From contig CAYGZM010000087.1 in assembly GCA_964354365.1 (NCBI GenBank), forward strand, positions 1 to 15,795: a stretch of 15,795 bases of DNA. Direction: 5' to 3'. Positions 1-6,649 of the stretch are shown in pieces. Each line of letters begins with the position of its first letter. Positions within the stretch are counted from its first letter, which is position 1. The notes beneath the pieces were generated by a model. It was not told where the DNA came from and did not search any database. It saw nothing but the letters and a program-made list of their open reading frames with translations. The DNA comes from CAYGZM01 sp964354365 (GTDB lineage Bacteria; Planctomycetota; Phycisphaerae; Sedimentisphaerales; Anaerobacaceae). The position numbers and the translations under genes are program-made.

Positions 1-34
1 TTTTATCACGCCATGCATAATAAAATTCAAGACG

Positions 35-1447
35 TCACGCTTGTATAGGGTCTAGACCGAGATTCTTAATCTCCCCACCTTCCCCAATGTAGCCAAAAGC
101 CCCAAGAGGTCCGTCACCGGTTATCTGCACATCGAGCAGACTATGACCGTCGCCGTCGAAGGAACCGTTGAATCTCAAGACCAAAGGTCCGGACCAATGT
201 ACTCCCGCCAAGTCGATATCGCCAGTCAGCTTGAAACAGGAATCCTCCGAATACCACCTCACCATCCCCAGTTCATTGGCATCACTGATCAGATAAGGGT
301 CGTCGGCAGTTCCGCTTCCAGCAAGGGACAGCGGTGTGAAACCGTGGAAGATGCTCAAGGTTGGGTAGCCACCACTAACAGGCATCTGCCATACCTCACT
401 CGTTCCGTTCGCCGATTCCCCAACGAAGTCCCAACCGACAGACGTAAATGTGCTTTGTGTGTGCATTTGGGAGGTGGGCAGCCCGGTCACATTGACCACT
501 AAGCCCGAGGCATGGCCAATACCCGCACTGATACCGTGGGTCTGCGTCTCGGTATCCCAGAAGCAATTCGAAATGCTTCCTTTGGCCTCCCAACCCGTCA
601 TATAGTAGTTCCAGCCGACCAAGATTCCGACATCGGAGTCACCGCTTATATCGCCGGTCGAATAGCAGTTCCTTATACTTCCTGCATTATAACCGACCAG
701 CCCTCCCACCCTTTCTCGACCGGTTACGTTCCCGCCGGAATAACAGTCTAACACAGTGCCAAGATGAGATCCCGTCAGCCCTCCGACGCTCAAATCCCCG
801 CTCACGTTGCCAGTCGAATAGCAATTCGACACAATGCCGCTAACCGTTGCCGCCAAGCCACCGACATAGTCATCCGTTCCATTCACGTCACCGGTTGAAT
901 AGCAGTTCGATAACACACCTTGAATGCTTGGCCCCACCAGACCACCGACTTTGGAGTACCCAATAACCTTGTTGCTGCAATAGCAACCGGAGATCCTACC
1001 TTCGAAGTTGCACCCCACCAGACCGCCCACATTTGAGTCTCCACGAACATACCCACCTTCAATGCCTAGGCTCATAATCTGGCCGCCCGGGATGTATCCG
1101 AACAGACCAAGGTAATCGTTCCCGGCCCCGGCGTCATCGATTCTCAAGCTTGTTATCTTATGATCATTGCCGTCGAAAACGCCCGTAAAGGCAATGCCAT
1201 CGAAACCTGAATTCGAGTTGTCCTTGTCCGGCGCGATGACAGCTGTGGTGTAGGTCTGACCGGCCAAGTTGACGTCGGTTTCGAGGCGGGTGTGGTCGTC
1301 CCAGTAGTTGGCATCGGCAGCGAATTCGTTGAAATCGGCCAATGACTTGATCCGCCACGGGTCCTTCAGGGTGCCTGCGCCATCCAGTGCGAGCGCACCG
1401 CTCACGAGGATCCCGACTAGAGCAACAGTACATACGATTCTACACAC
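35..1447 (-). CDS. Secreted GLUG-motif repeat protein, probably C-terminally truncated
   Basis: A 470-residue protein with an N-terminal signal peptide (hydrophobic residues about 5-20, likely cleavage after ALA at 18-20). Residues 24-130 form an opening module (a GAGTLKDPW start, DVNLAG, FTGVFDGNDHKI, GLFGYI). Residues about 139-300 carry five or six GLUG units of the type VGGLVG followed by a CYSTG segment (139-145, 167-173, 195-199, 221-226, 247-253, with a variant VGILVG at 273-278). At 375 a second opening module begins (GSGTADDPYLIS, IDLAG, FNGSFDGDGH, GAFGYI) but the protein stops at IKNLGL plus five residues, where a further GLUG array would be expected. GLUG proteins are extracellular beta-helix-like repeat proteins of unclear binding function. 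The start is a GTG with no strong Shine-Dalgarno; it is chosen because it gives a complete signal peptide. A frameshift or nonsense loss of a longer C-terminus is plausible. Confidence 0.85.
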   Translation of the reverse strand: MCRIVCTVALVGILVSGALALDGAGTLKDPWRIKSLADFNEFAADANYWDDHTRLETDVNLAGQTYTTAVIAPDKDNSNSGFDGIAFTGVFDGNDHKITSLRIDDAGAGNDYLGLFGYIPGGQIMSLGIEGGYVRGDSNVGGLVGCNFEGRISGCYCSNKVIGYSKVGGLVGPSIQGVLSNCYSTGDVNGTDDYVGGLAATVSGIVSNCYSTGNVSGDLSVGGLTGSHLGTVLDCYSGGNVTGRERVGGLVGYNAGSIRNCYSTGDISGDSDVGILVGWNYYMTGWEAKGSISNCFWDTETQTHGISAGIGHASGLVVNVTGLPTSQMHTQSTFTSVGWDFVGESANGTSEVWQMPVSGGYPTLSIFHGFTPLSLAGSGTADDPYLISDANELGMVRWYSEDSCFKLTGDIDLAGVHWSGPLVLRFNGSFDGDGHSLLDVQITGDGPLGAFGYIGEGGEIKNLGLDPIQA

Positions 1448-1517
1448 AGTCTCTTATTCCAAGAGCTCGACCGCTGTGTTGATCAGTGTTCAAGAACTTC
1501 CGTACGCCACGTCTTCT

Positions 1518-1546
1518 ATAGTAGCACAATAGGGGCTCGATTTCAA
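1518..1546 (-). promoter_or_regulatory. Candidate sigma70-type promoter of the GLUG gene
   Basis: On the minus strand TTGAAA (1546-1541) and TACTAT (1523-1518) are separated by exactly 17 bases, about 70 bases upstream of the GTG start at 1447. No alternative of similar quality was seen close by. Hexamer match only; no transcript evidence. Confidence 0.45.
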
Positions 1547-1559
1547 TTCATTAATTCAA

Positions 1560-1708
1560 TTGACCATCAACTCGGTCAACATTCCTGCCACAAAGGCCAA
1601 AAAGATACGCCAAGCTGTTAAAAATCCAACATTTTGGCACTTTTTCGACGCACCTTGACCCGCGATTTCTCATCACTTGACCGAACTTTCCCAGCACGGC
1701 CGGTCAAG
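1560..1708. repeat. Cluster of TTGACC/GGTCAA half-sites forming inverted repeats
   Basis: Five copies of TTGACC in either orientation lie within 150 bases: 1560-1565, 1574-1579, 1655-1660, 1677-1682 and 1702-1707. The first two form an inverted repeat with an 8-base spacer. The last two form a longer inverted repeat (CTTGACCG at 1676-1683, CGGTCAAG at 1701-1708, 17-base spacer). A sixth GGTCAA is at 2219-2224. The cluster lies just upstream of the GLUG gene's candidate promoter, so an operator for a dimeric regulator is possible. Function is inferred. Confidence 0.35.
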
Positions 1709-1750
1709 CGGTACCTAAGTTGGACGTTCGCCAACTCCGGCAGGACAATC

Positions 1751-1822
1751 CCGCCACCGGTGGCCGGCGGGGTCTCATTCTCCGTAGCACGGGCTTCCAG
1801 TCCGTGTTTTCCGTTTCCACGG
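1751..1822. repeat. Planctomycete-type dispersed GC-rich palindromic repeat
   Basis: This stretch contains a perfect 12-base palindrome GCCACCGGTGGC (1753-1764) flanked by CCGCC and GGCGG, then a hairpin CACGG (1788-1792) / CCGTG (1802-1806) enclosing GCTTCCAGT, then a smaller CCGT/ACGG hairpin (1811-1814/1819-1822). The minus strand around 1790-1806 reads as the phrase CACGGACTGGAAGCCCGTG, translating to HGLEARATE. I recall very similar spurious peptides from many planctomycete hypothetical proteins, so this is best called a dispersed intergenic repeat, not a gene. That recollection is from memory and unverified. Confidence 0.45.
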
Positions 1823-2325
1823 GCATCACTATTCAATTCATTGTCTCAGGCACACGTATGCATGCCAGCTGTACAAAACGAGCGGTTACAACTTACGTTT
1901 GGTACAGAAACAGTTGGGACATTCCAGCATTCGCACGACAGAGATATATGCTGACGTGATGGAACCTGACAGGCAAGACGCAGTGAGAAAGCTGTATACA
2001 TAAGAATGCTGCCGACACTTATTTTTGTGCGATAGCAGAGCGACGACAATATCGAATACGACAACACGCAATACACTTGCAGTGGGTGGATTAGGTCACG
2101 TCCATGCGCACTGTGGAATATGACATTAGTTGGGCCATCAGTTCTTTGTCGTGAATATCTTCCATGGCAACCGTTCGCGAAACCGTGTCTCCGATATGAC
2201 TCCACGTCCTGACATTTCGGTCAAAAGTGTGTCTGCCAACACCCCTGTCAAGCGCAAAAAACGCTGTTTTCAAGATTTATCGGTCGGGAAATCGGACTCC
2301 TTATCCGTGTGCCTTTCTTCAGGTA

Positions 2326-4425
2326 CTACGAGACATCCAGCCAATTCAATACTTCGACCTTTGCTGAGGCGGCCGAGTCGATAGCCATTTGACACGCTGT
2401 GACTGCCGCTGGCGAGGTGGCAACCAGAACGACCCTGTCGAAACCGGCCTTCCTGACCTTCTTCAGGTTGCTCTTCACATCCGACCTGCCGGTCTCGACC
2501 TCAACAGCCACCTTTTGTCCGGGCTTGGTCGCAAGGATGTCTATGGCCCCGTTGCCCTTCACGGGATGTTCGCAGACGACATCGTAACCTTCCCTTTCGA
2601 AATGCTTCTTTGCGCTGCTAATCCAGAACATGTGCTCAAGACTTTCTCTTGGTTTGGGACCAGGTTCAATACCAACTGAAGAGCAGAATGTCCTGCCTAA
2701 GTCGGTAAGCTGATACAAAACAACCTGGCCGGATCGGGTGGCAATCACAACACGCTCGGTAATGCCTCCCGAGGTGAGCGACTCGCGGACAGCATTGCCC
2801 CGCCTGCGCGAGAGATTCAACCTCTGATATCTTGACACCGTCGTTGATAGCGGCTTGGCTACTATATCCGCCAGGAACCTTATCTCTTCACGAGATAAGG
2901 TTTTTTCGGGTGGGTGTGGCTTGGAATCAGGAGATTCACCTTTATCTTCTGATTCCTTGGGGGTGGGTGGGCGGGGTCTTGTCGTTTTTTCAGGAATAAT
3001 CTTGTTGTTCCTGTCCTGCAATGGAATAGGTGAAATCACCTCCTTCAAAGAGCGGGCGGTTTCAAGTGATTTGGTATCGCTGTAACAACTGCCCCACTTG
3101 GCCCTGATAGTGGAATCAGGCACGCATCCTTCCCTGATAGGATAACGGGGGATTTTTATCAGAAATGGCTCCGGATGCTCATCTGCCAGACGAACAACCG
3201 CGGTGCCTACCGCCAGGGTATTTAATGCCTGCTTCTGCTCGTCGGTGAGGTTCATCGCAGATGCCATCACTTGGACATCAGAGCGAAGCTTCTGACTTAG
3301 GGCAACGGTTGCGTATGAATTTGCAAATGCCACTTTGCTCAATAACGAGGCCGATTGATCCACGAAGACATAGCCTAGGCCGTACTGCCTGACCATTCGA
3401 ATTGATGTCTCCAGTATGGATTCCCTGGATTCATCTGACTTTTTGAGCAGCAGGTTATGCGCCTCTTCCAGGAGTATAACGTTGGTGAGCCTCTCCTGGG
3501 GTCCCTGAGCCAGTCGGTACCTATAAAGATAAAGGGTCAAGGCCTCAGAGAACATGACTTTGTCGGACGAGCTGGATAGACCATCCATCTCAAGGATGAC
3601 ATCGTGCTCCAAAAGCTCAGCGACGTGGCTATTGTCTTGGGTGTTTAAGACGGCTCCGAATTCGCCATAGGTCATTCCCAATAGAATTCTCTCTGCCGAG
3701 GCCTGCCACATGGCAGCCCTGCCTTTGAGCTTTGCAGTTCTCAGCCATGCCAACAAGTCGTGTATCGTCGGCCATCCCGTCTGATTTCTATCAAACACCC
3801 CGAATTCAGAGTACAAATGGTCGAGTCCCGCGACTAATAAGCTGATGACACCCTCGCCGCCAAGATAGGCTGATGCCATCACATCGATGATGAGCTTTAT
3901 CCACAGGTGCGGTTCGCAGCCAGCCGGAGGTATCAGGGGATTGAACCTAAAAGGGCAGATGTCTCTGCCGATCGTGAAGACCCTCAGATTGGGATGCCGA
4001 CTCAGAAGGTCCCGGTAGCCTCGCTTCCAGTCCAGGGCAAGCACCTTAATGCCGCGGGCCATGATACCCTCCATCAGCACAAACGCCAGGTTCGTCTTGC
4101 CGGACCCGCTTCGGCCTGCAATCAGAATGTGCTCCTTTAGCCGCGGGCTCTTCAAGAGAAATGGGTACAATTCGCGGCGGGCGTATGATATGTTCCCAAG
4201 CTTGATGTCACCCCATCCCGCAAATTCCTTGGAAGGCGGAGGAAAAGGTGAACGATCAGGCTCGTAGTTCTTGCCGAGGTGCTTTGCTGCCAAAAGCTCG
4301 AGGGTCTGCTCTATATCAGCCTTGCCGTCGGCGTCCGACTCCGCCAGATATGCCGACCATAGACGGTCGATCTTATTGCCCATAACAGGCTTGAGTTGCC
4401 TGCACAATTCCTGGACACGCGTCAT
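2326..4425 (-). CDS. HerA/DUF87-type P-loop ATPase fused to winged helix and PD-(D/E)XK-like nuclease
   Basis: A 699-residue protein (numbering here from a TTG one codon upstream). Residues 95-430 are a HerA/VirB4-like ATPase: Walker A GRSGSGKT at 105-112, Walker B NVILLEEAHN at 316-325, then the conserved VFVDQSASLL block (354-363). A charged, proline-rich linker (about 475-508) leads to a winged-helix region (508-585). A C-terminal nuclease-like domain (about 600-700) has GAIDILA with D630 and VAVEVETG with E643; the third motif is E-V-E where E-x-K is usual. Such ATPases are DNA translocases, and similar fusions are known to me mainly from archaea and planctomycetes. The ATG at 4425 shares one base with the stop of the upstream gene (TGATG); the TTG at 4428 would overlap by four. 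Co-transcription with that gene is certain in practice. Role could be DNA defence, mobile-element transfer or DNA processing; the sequence alone does not decide. Confidence 0.85.
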   Translation of the reverse strand: MTRVQELCRQLKPVMGNKIDRLWSAYLAESDADGKADIEQTLELLAAKHLGKNYEPDRSPFPPPSKEFAGWGDIKLGNISYARRELYPFLLKSPRLKEHILIAGRSGSGKTNLAFVLMEGIMARGIKVLALDWKRGYRDLLSRHPNLRVFTIGRDICPFRFNPLIPPAGCEPHLWIKLIIDVMASAYLGGEGVISLLVAGLDHLYSEFGVFDRNQTGWPTIHDLLAWLRTAKLKGRAAMWQASAERILLGMTYGEFGAVLNTQDNSHVAELLEHDVILEMDGLSSSSDKVMFSEALTLYLYRYRLAQGPQERLTNVILLEEAHNLLLKKSDESRESILETSIRMVRQYGLGYVFVDQSASLLSKVAFANSYATVALSQKLRSDVQVMASAMNLTDEQKQALNTLAVGTAVVRLADEHPEPFLIKIPRYPIREGCVPDSTIRAKWGSCYSDTKSLETARSLKEVISPIPLQDRNNKIIPEKTTRPRPPTPKESEDKGESPDSKPHPPEKTLSREEIRFLADIVAKPLSTTVSRYQRLNLSRRRGNAVRESLTSGGITERVVIATRSGQVVLYQLTDLGRTFCSSVGIEPGPKPRESLEHMFWISSAKKHFEREGYDVVCEHPVKGNGAIDILATKPGQKVAVEVETGRSDVKSNLKKVRKAGFDRVVLVATSPAAVTACQMAIDSAASAKVEVLNWLDVS

Positions 4426-5033
4426 CAAGACTTATCACCTTTGGAATCCTCAAGGATAGAAATCTTTCTGTAAGCACTCAAGTATTGCTGGGCATTTTCC
4501 GGCAGCAACTGCTTCAACTTGGATACATCCTGCCATAGCTCGACTCGTTCTGATCTTTCATCTCGGTACAGATTATCCAATCGCTTGTTGACTGAATATT
4601 CGACCCTGCTGTCGGCTGGGCCATGGTAGGCCTCGTGCTTGAAGAGGCAGTTTATCGCTGCACACTTGGCAAGTTCAATCTCGTAGAGGTTCTGCTGGTA
4701 AACCTCGTAGCGTCTCCTAATCTGCCAGATGACATCATCAAGACCCAGCCTTGTTGTGTGCCTCTTATCAGAGATAACCGCAATCTCAGGGTCGGATTTG
4801 GGGACTGCAAAATAACCTCTGCGTATTACATCCTCAACGGTCTGCAGTCTGTGGTGAGGTCTTGCGCCGAGCAGGTCAGATGTGAAATCGTACACTGAAG
4901 TCCAGCCATACTGCTGGCTCAAAGAAGGCCTTGTGCCGGCCATACTGTACATCGGAAAGAAATCTGACTTATACATGTAGTACATCTTTTCTGCCTCAAT
5001 GAAGGCATCGCCCATCTGGCCTGGTGATTTCAT
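4425..5033 (-). CDS. Unknown protein, operon partner of the ATPase-nuclease
   Basis: A 202-residue protein I do not recognise. It has no signal peptide or membrane segment and is rich in Tyr in the N-terminal third. Residues about 45-95 look like a compact mixed domain (GWTSVYDFTSDLLGARPHHR). Residues 98-135 and 145-195 look strongly helical and charged, with two Cys at 124 and 129. The ATG at 5033 has a near-perfect Shine-Dalgarno GGAGGT (5045-5040) six bases upstream. It ends inside the start of the ATPase gene, so translational coupling is likely. The tight pairing suggests an adaptor, loader or sensor subunit for the translocase, but this is inference from context alone. Confidence 0.85.
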   Translation of the reverse strand: MKSPGQMGDAFIEAEKMYYMYKSDFFPMYSMAGTRPSLSQQYGWTSVYDFTSDLLGARPHHRLQTVEDVIRRGYFAVPKSDPEIAVISDKRHTTRLGLDDVIWQIRRRYEVYQQNLYEIELAKCAAINCLFKHEAYHGPADSRVEYSVNKRLDNLYRDERSERVELWQDVSKLKQLLPENAQQYLSAYRKISILEDSKGDKS

Positions 5034-5081
5034 CCTCTTACCTCCGGGTTATCTCCACTATAGTAGTAACATCTGCAAGTA

Positions 5082-5168
5082 TATAAAACTTGTGGTTCTT
5101 GAGCCTTTCCGTCGGTGGCTGCTGAGAAAGCCCTGACAAACCCCACCCCTAAAACAGCAAGTTTTATA
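5082..5168. promoter_or_regulatory. Divergent control region with an 11-bp inverted repeat
   Basis: TATAAAACTTG (5082-5092) and CAAGTTTTATA (5158-5168) are perfect inverted copies 65 bases apart. Each reads CAAGTTTTATA in the direction of the gene it faces: 48 bases before the ATG at 5033 on the minus strand and 41 bases before the ATG at 5210 on the plus strand. The TTTATA core resembles a -10 element. Shared divergent promoters or two operator half-sites are the simplest explanations. Standard -35 boxes at the right distance were not found. Confidence 0.45.
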
Positions 5169-5209
5169 AAGGTCGTGTGAACTCCACGGTTTCGCAGGTG
5201 CACAAATAC

Positions 5210-5386
5210 ATGACGAGTATTAAAGACCGGATGCTGCGGCTGATCTACGACGATGCCGCTCGGCAGTCAGCTCACGCTGCCACACAGCTCATCAGCGCTC
5301 CACCTGAAGCGAAGGAGCTAATACTGGCTGAACTGGACTTCGAGCAGTGGCTGGCAGAATTGGTCAGTGAGTGTCTGTTAAGATAG
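5210..5386 (+). CDS. Small hypothetical protein, divergent from the ATPase operon
   Basis: A 58-residue, mostly helical, acidic-leaning protein starting MTSIKDRMLRLIYDD and ending ELVSECLLR; no family recognised. The ATG at 5210 has AGGTG (5196-5200) nine bases upstream. An in-frame GTG at 5177 would add 11 residues but lies only eight bases after the TATA-like element, so the ATG is preferred. Support comes from its position behind the outward-facing CAAGTTTTATA copy and from a plausible terminator downstream on the same strand. A short regulator or antitoxin-like partner of the ATPase operon is possible; nothing in the sequence proves it, and it may be non-coding. Confidence 0.4.
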   Translation: MTSIKDRMLRLIYDDAARQSAHAATQLISAPPEAKELILAELDFEQWLAELVSECLLR

Positions 5387-5602
5387 GCAAAATCTCACCC
5401 TCACCCTCAGGGGCATTTACTTACCCTTATACTTATATTCTCACCTCATTTTCTGTTCATAAACCCTTTATTTACAATACCTTCTCACCCTCACCTCCTC
5501 ATGTATTCTCACAACCCCTTATTCTTCTCACAATCTTTTACCCATCTTCACGTACTTCACATCATCTCACTCAACTCTTTTCATAATACTACTTCTCCCA
5601 AG
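5387..5602 (+). promoter_or_regulatory. Extremely G-poor pyrimidine-rich tract, possible Rho utilisation site
   Basis: From 5414 to 5601 the plus strand has only three Gs (5455, 5503, 5552). Six copies of TCTCAC recur at 5393, 5439, 5483, 5507, 5526 and 5565. A plus-strand RNA would be almost unstructured and C-rich, which is what Rho-dependent termination sites look like. It directly follows the small plus-strand ORF. On the minus strand the same stretch would be a nearly C-free purine RNA downstream of the 191-residue gene. No coding frame seen. Confidence 0.35.
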
Positions 5603-5604
5603 TT

Positions 5605-5669
5605 ACCTCTCGCCGGGCCCGAGCCCGGAGGGCGAAGGGCCCGCAGGGGACTGAGCCGAAGGCGAAGTC
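5605..5669. other. GC-rich structured segment with a tandem G-A hairpin
   Basis: On the plus strand CGGGC (5614-5618) pairs with GCCCG (5623-5627) around CCGA. Next, GACT (5649-5652) and AGTC (5666-5669) enclose GA, GCC, a GAA loop, GGC and GA, giving a hairpin with tandem opposed G-A pairs. ACCTCTCGCCG at 5605-5615 is identical to 13507-13517, which contains the ribosome-binding site of another gene on the minus strand. It follows the G-poor tract abruptly. It could be a structured 3' end, a small RNA, or a remnant of the leader family described at 6480 and 13506. Confidence 0.35.
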
Positions 5670-5673
5670 ACCG

Positions 5674-5699
5674 AAAGTGTGTCACCAAAACACACTTTT
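5674..5699 (+). terminator. Intrinsic terminator, plus strand
   Basis: AAAGTGTGT (5674-5682) pairs perfectly with ACACACTTT (5690-5698) around a 7-base loop, followed by TTTTCCCTTTT on the plus strand. The U-run is interrupted, so strength is moderate. On the minus strand only a short U-run follows. It would end the transcript of the small plus-strand ORF. Confidence 0.5.
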
Positions 5700-5896
5700 C
5701 CCTTTTGTAATCTCTCTCGCTCTCTCTATCGCTCTTATGCAAGATTCACTCTTGCCCAGAAACCAACCGTTTCCGCTCACCGCGTCAGCCCATCCGCGTA
5801 TCCCACGATCACTCCACCCCAACACACCAATCCACCTCCATAGACCACCCCGCCTAACCATCCAACCCTTGCCCTACAACAACTAAACCAGCCTCA
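5700..5896. other. Gene-free C-rich segment
   Basis: About 200 bases downstream of the 191-residue gene. The plus strand starts with a CTCTCT-rich tract (about 5711-5732) and stays rich in C and poor in G up to the stop of that gene. No gene, hairpin or terminator for the minus-strand operon was seen in it. Confidence 0.5.
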
Positions 5897-6472
5897 CTAC
5901 TCTGCCAAAAACCGCTCCAACCTCCATCTACGTCTGGCCTCACTGGCCTCCTCCAACAGCCTGATCTCCTCCCGCAACCTCATTGCCCTCAAATACAGCC
6001 TCGCCAAAGCCGCCATGTCCGGATGCACGATATGCTCCAACTCCACCAAGCCCATCTTCGCGTACTTCAGCACCAGATACTTGGCCCTTCCATGCAACCT
6101 CTCGCTGACAATGCTCATAATGATGACAACATCCTTCAACTGCTCCCTGAGCTTCTCAGCCTTGTACCGTGCCTTGTCAAACTCAGGCATCGTCCTTTCA
6201 AAATCAACTGTGCCGAATGCGCCCCAGTCAACACCACCAGACTCATCCACTGCTGGTACAATCCCGCTCTTGCTGCTCTGTACAGGCAACGACAATACAG
6301 GACCCCATTCCTGAAGCACGACCTCTCGTTCAAGCTCCGCAGGATCTGCCAGCTCCTCATCATCAAGGCCCGGCACACTGCCGTACCTGTTCTTTCGCTC
6401 GACAGAAAGCAACGCCGAGACCGGCACACCATCCAGCTCGCAAGCTTCATCAAGTTCAACTGTCTGTTGCAT
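5897..6472 (-). CDS. Unknown protein with helical C-terminal half, behind structured leader
   Basis: A 191-residue protein I do not recognise. The N-terminal 90 residues are acidic and low in predicted order (LDDEELADPAELERE near 36-50). Residues about 95-190 look like a continuous run of charged amphipathic helices, with LREQLKD at 108-114 and an Arg-rich end (RRRWRLERF). No signal peptide or membrane segment. The ATG at 6478 directly follows the Shine-Dalgarno GGAGG (6484-6480) with one base between; the ATG two codons later at 6472 has the ideal 7-base spacing and is chosen. It lies 177 bases after the GH5 gene with a folded leader between, so it is probably regulated separately from the operon upstream. 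Confidence 0.75.
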   Translation of the reverse strand: MQQTVELDEACELDGVPVSALLSVERKNRYGSVPGLDDEELADPAELEREVVLQEWGPVLSLPVQSSKSGIVPAVDESGGVDWGAFGTVDFERTMPEFDKARYKAEKLREQLKDVVIIMSIVSERLHGRAKYLVLKYAKMGLVELEHIVHPDMAALARLYLRAMRLREEIRLLEEASEARRRWRLERFLAE

Positions 6473-6479
6473 CTTCATG

Positions 6480-6612
6480 CCTCCGGCTGCACCACTCTAA
6501 TGGTGGTTCGCCTACTCTTGAGCGAACCACAAAGATGAAAACGAAGGCCCTCTGAGCGGACCTCTCGATAAATCTTTCGGTCGAAGACCGAAGTGATTTA
6601 CGATAAGAGGTC
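6480..6612 (-). promoter_or_regulatory. Structured 5' leader, copy 1
   Basis: Reading towards the gene at 6472: a long hairpin, arms GACCTCT (6559-6565) and AGAGGTC (6606-6612), with inner stems TAAATC/GATTTA (6569-6574/6595-6600) and TTCGGTC/GACCGAA (6576-6582/6586-6592) around a 3-base loop. Then a 9-bp hairpin, GTGGTTCGC (6503-6511) and GCGAACCAC (6522-6530), with a 10-base loop. Then four bases, the box AGAGTGGT (6498-6491, minus), and the Shine-Dalgarno. The box and hairpin match the leader at 13506-13560 with one compensatory pair change. GTGGT of the box could instead pair with ACCAC of the hairpin's 3' arm. The ligand or protein sensed is unknown. Confidence 0.55.
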
Positions 6613-6615
6613 TGC

Positions 6616-6638
6616 GTGGGCCGGAGCCCACCTTTTTT
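6616..6638 (+). terminator. Strong intrinsic terminator on the plus strand with no matching gene
   Basis: GTGGGC (6616-6621) pairs with GCCCAC (6626-6631) around CGGA, followed by C and six Ts (6633-6638) on the plus strand. On the minus strand no U-run follows, so it is not an obvious end for the GH5 gene whose stop is at 6650. No plus-strand gene precedes it, so it may end an antisense or small RNA covering 6480-6638, or be a structure belonging to the minus-strand leader. Confidence 0.5.
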
Positions 6639-6649
6639 CACGAGATCCC

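Larger units (their letters stand above)
1448..2325. other. Intergenic stretch without a convincing gene
   Basis: About 880 bases between the GLUG gene and the ATPase gene. It holds the candidate GLUG promoter, the TTGACC cluster and the dispersed palindromic repeat. From about 1850 to 2325 there is no further structure beyond a short AGCG/CGCT hairpin with an A-rich loop near 2250. Open frames of 60-119 codons exist on both strands, but none has a good ribosome-binding site, a recognisable family pattern or convincing composition. No clear terminator was found for the ATPase operon. Confidence 0.6.

Noticed and set aside
1618..1954. Open frames of 72 and 106 codons on opposite strands around the GC-rich palindromes
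   Set aside because: They run through the dispersed repeat and give HGLEARATE/ARASSPC-type peptides typical of false ORFs over such repeats; no ribosome-binding site.
1846..2273. Minus-strand frames of 119 and 60 codons downstream of the ATPase gene
   Set aside because: Cys- and Ser-rich composition without family pattern in the longer one; the 60-codon frame starts at TTG without a Shine-Dalgarno.
5391..5570. CTCAC-rich repeats considered as a CRISPR array or tandem satellite
   Set aside because: Repeat units are only six bases, with irregular spacing of 19-46 bases and no constant spacers.
6015..6555. Several plus-strand frames of 99-171 codons opposite the 191-residue gene
   Set aside because: They are antisense shadows rich in His, Pro, Leu and Ser; the minus-strand gene has a correct Shine-Dalgarno and sensible composition.
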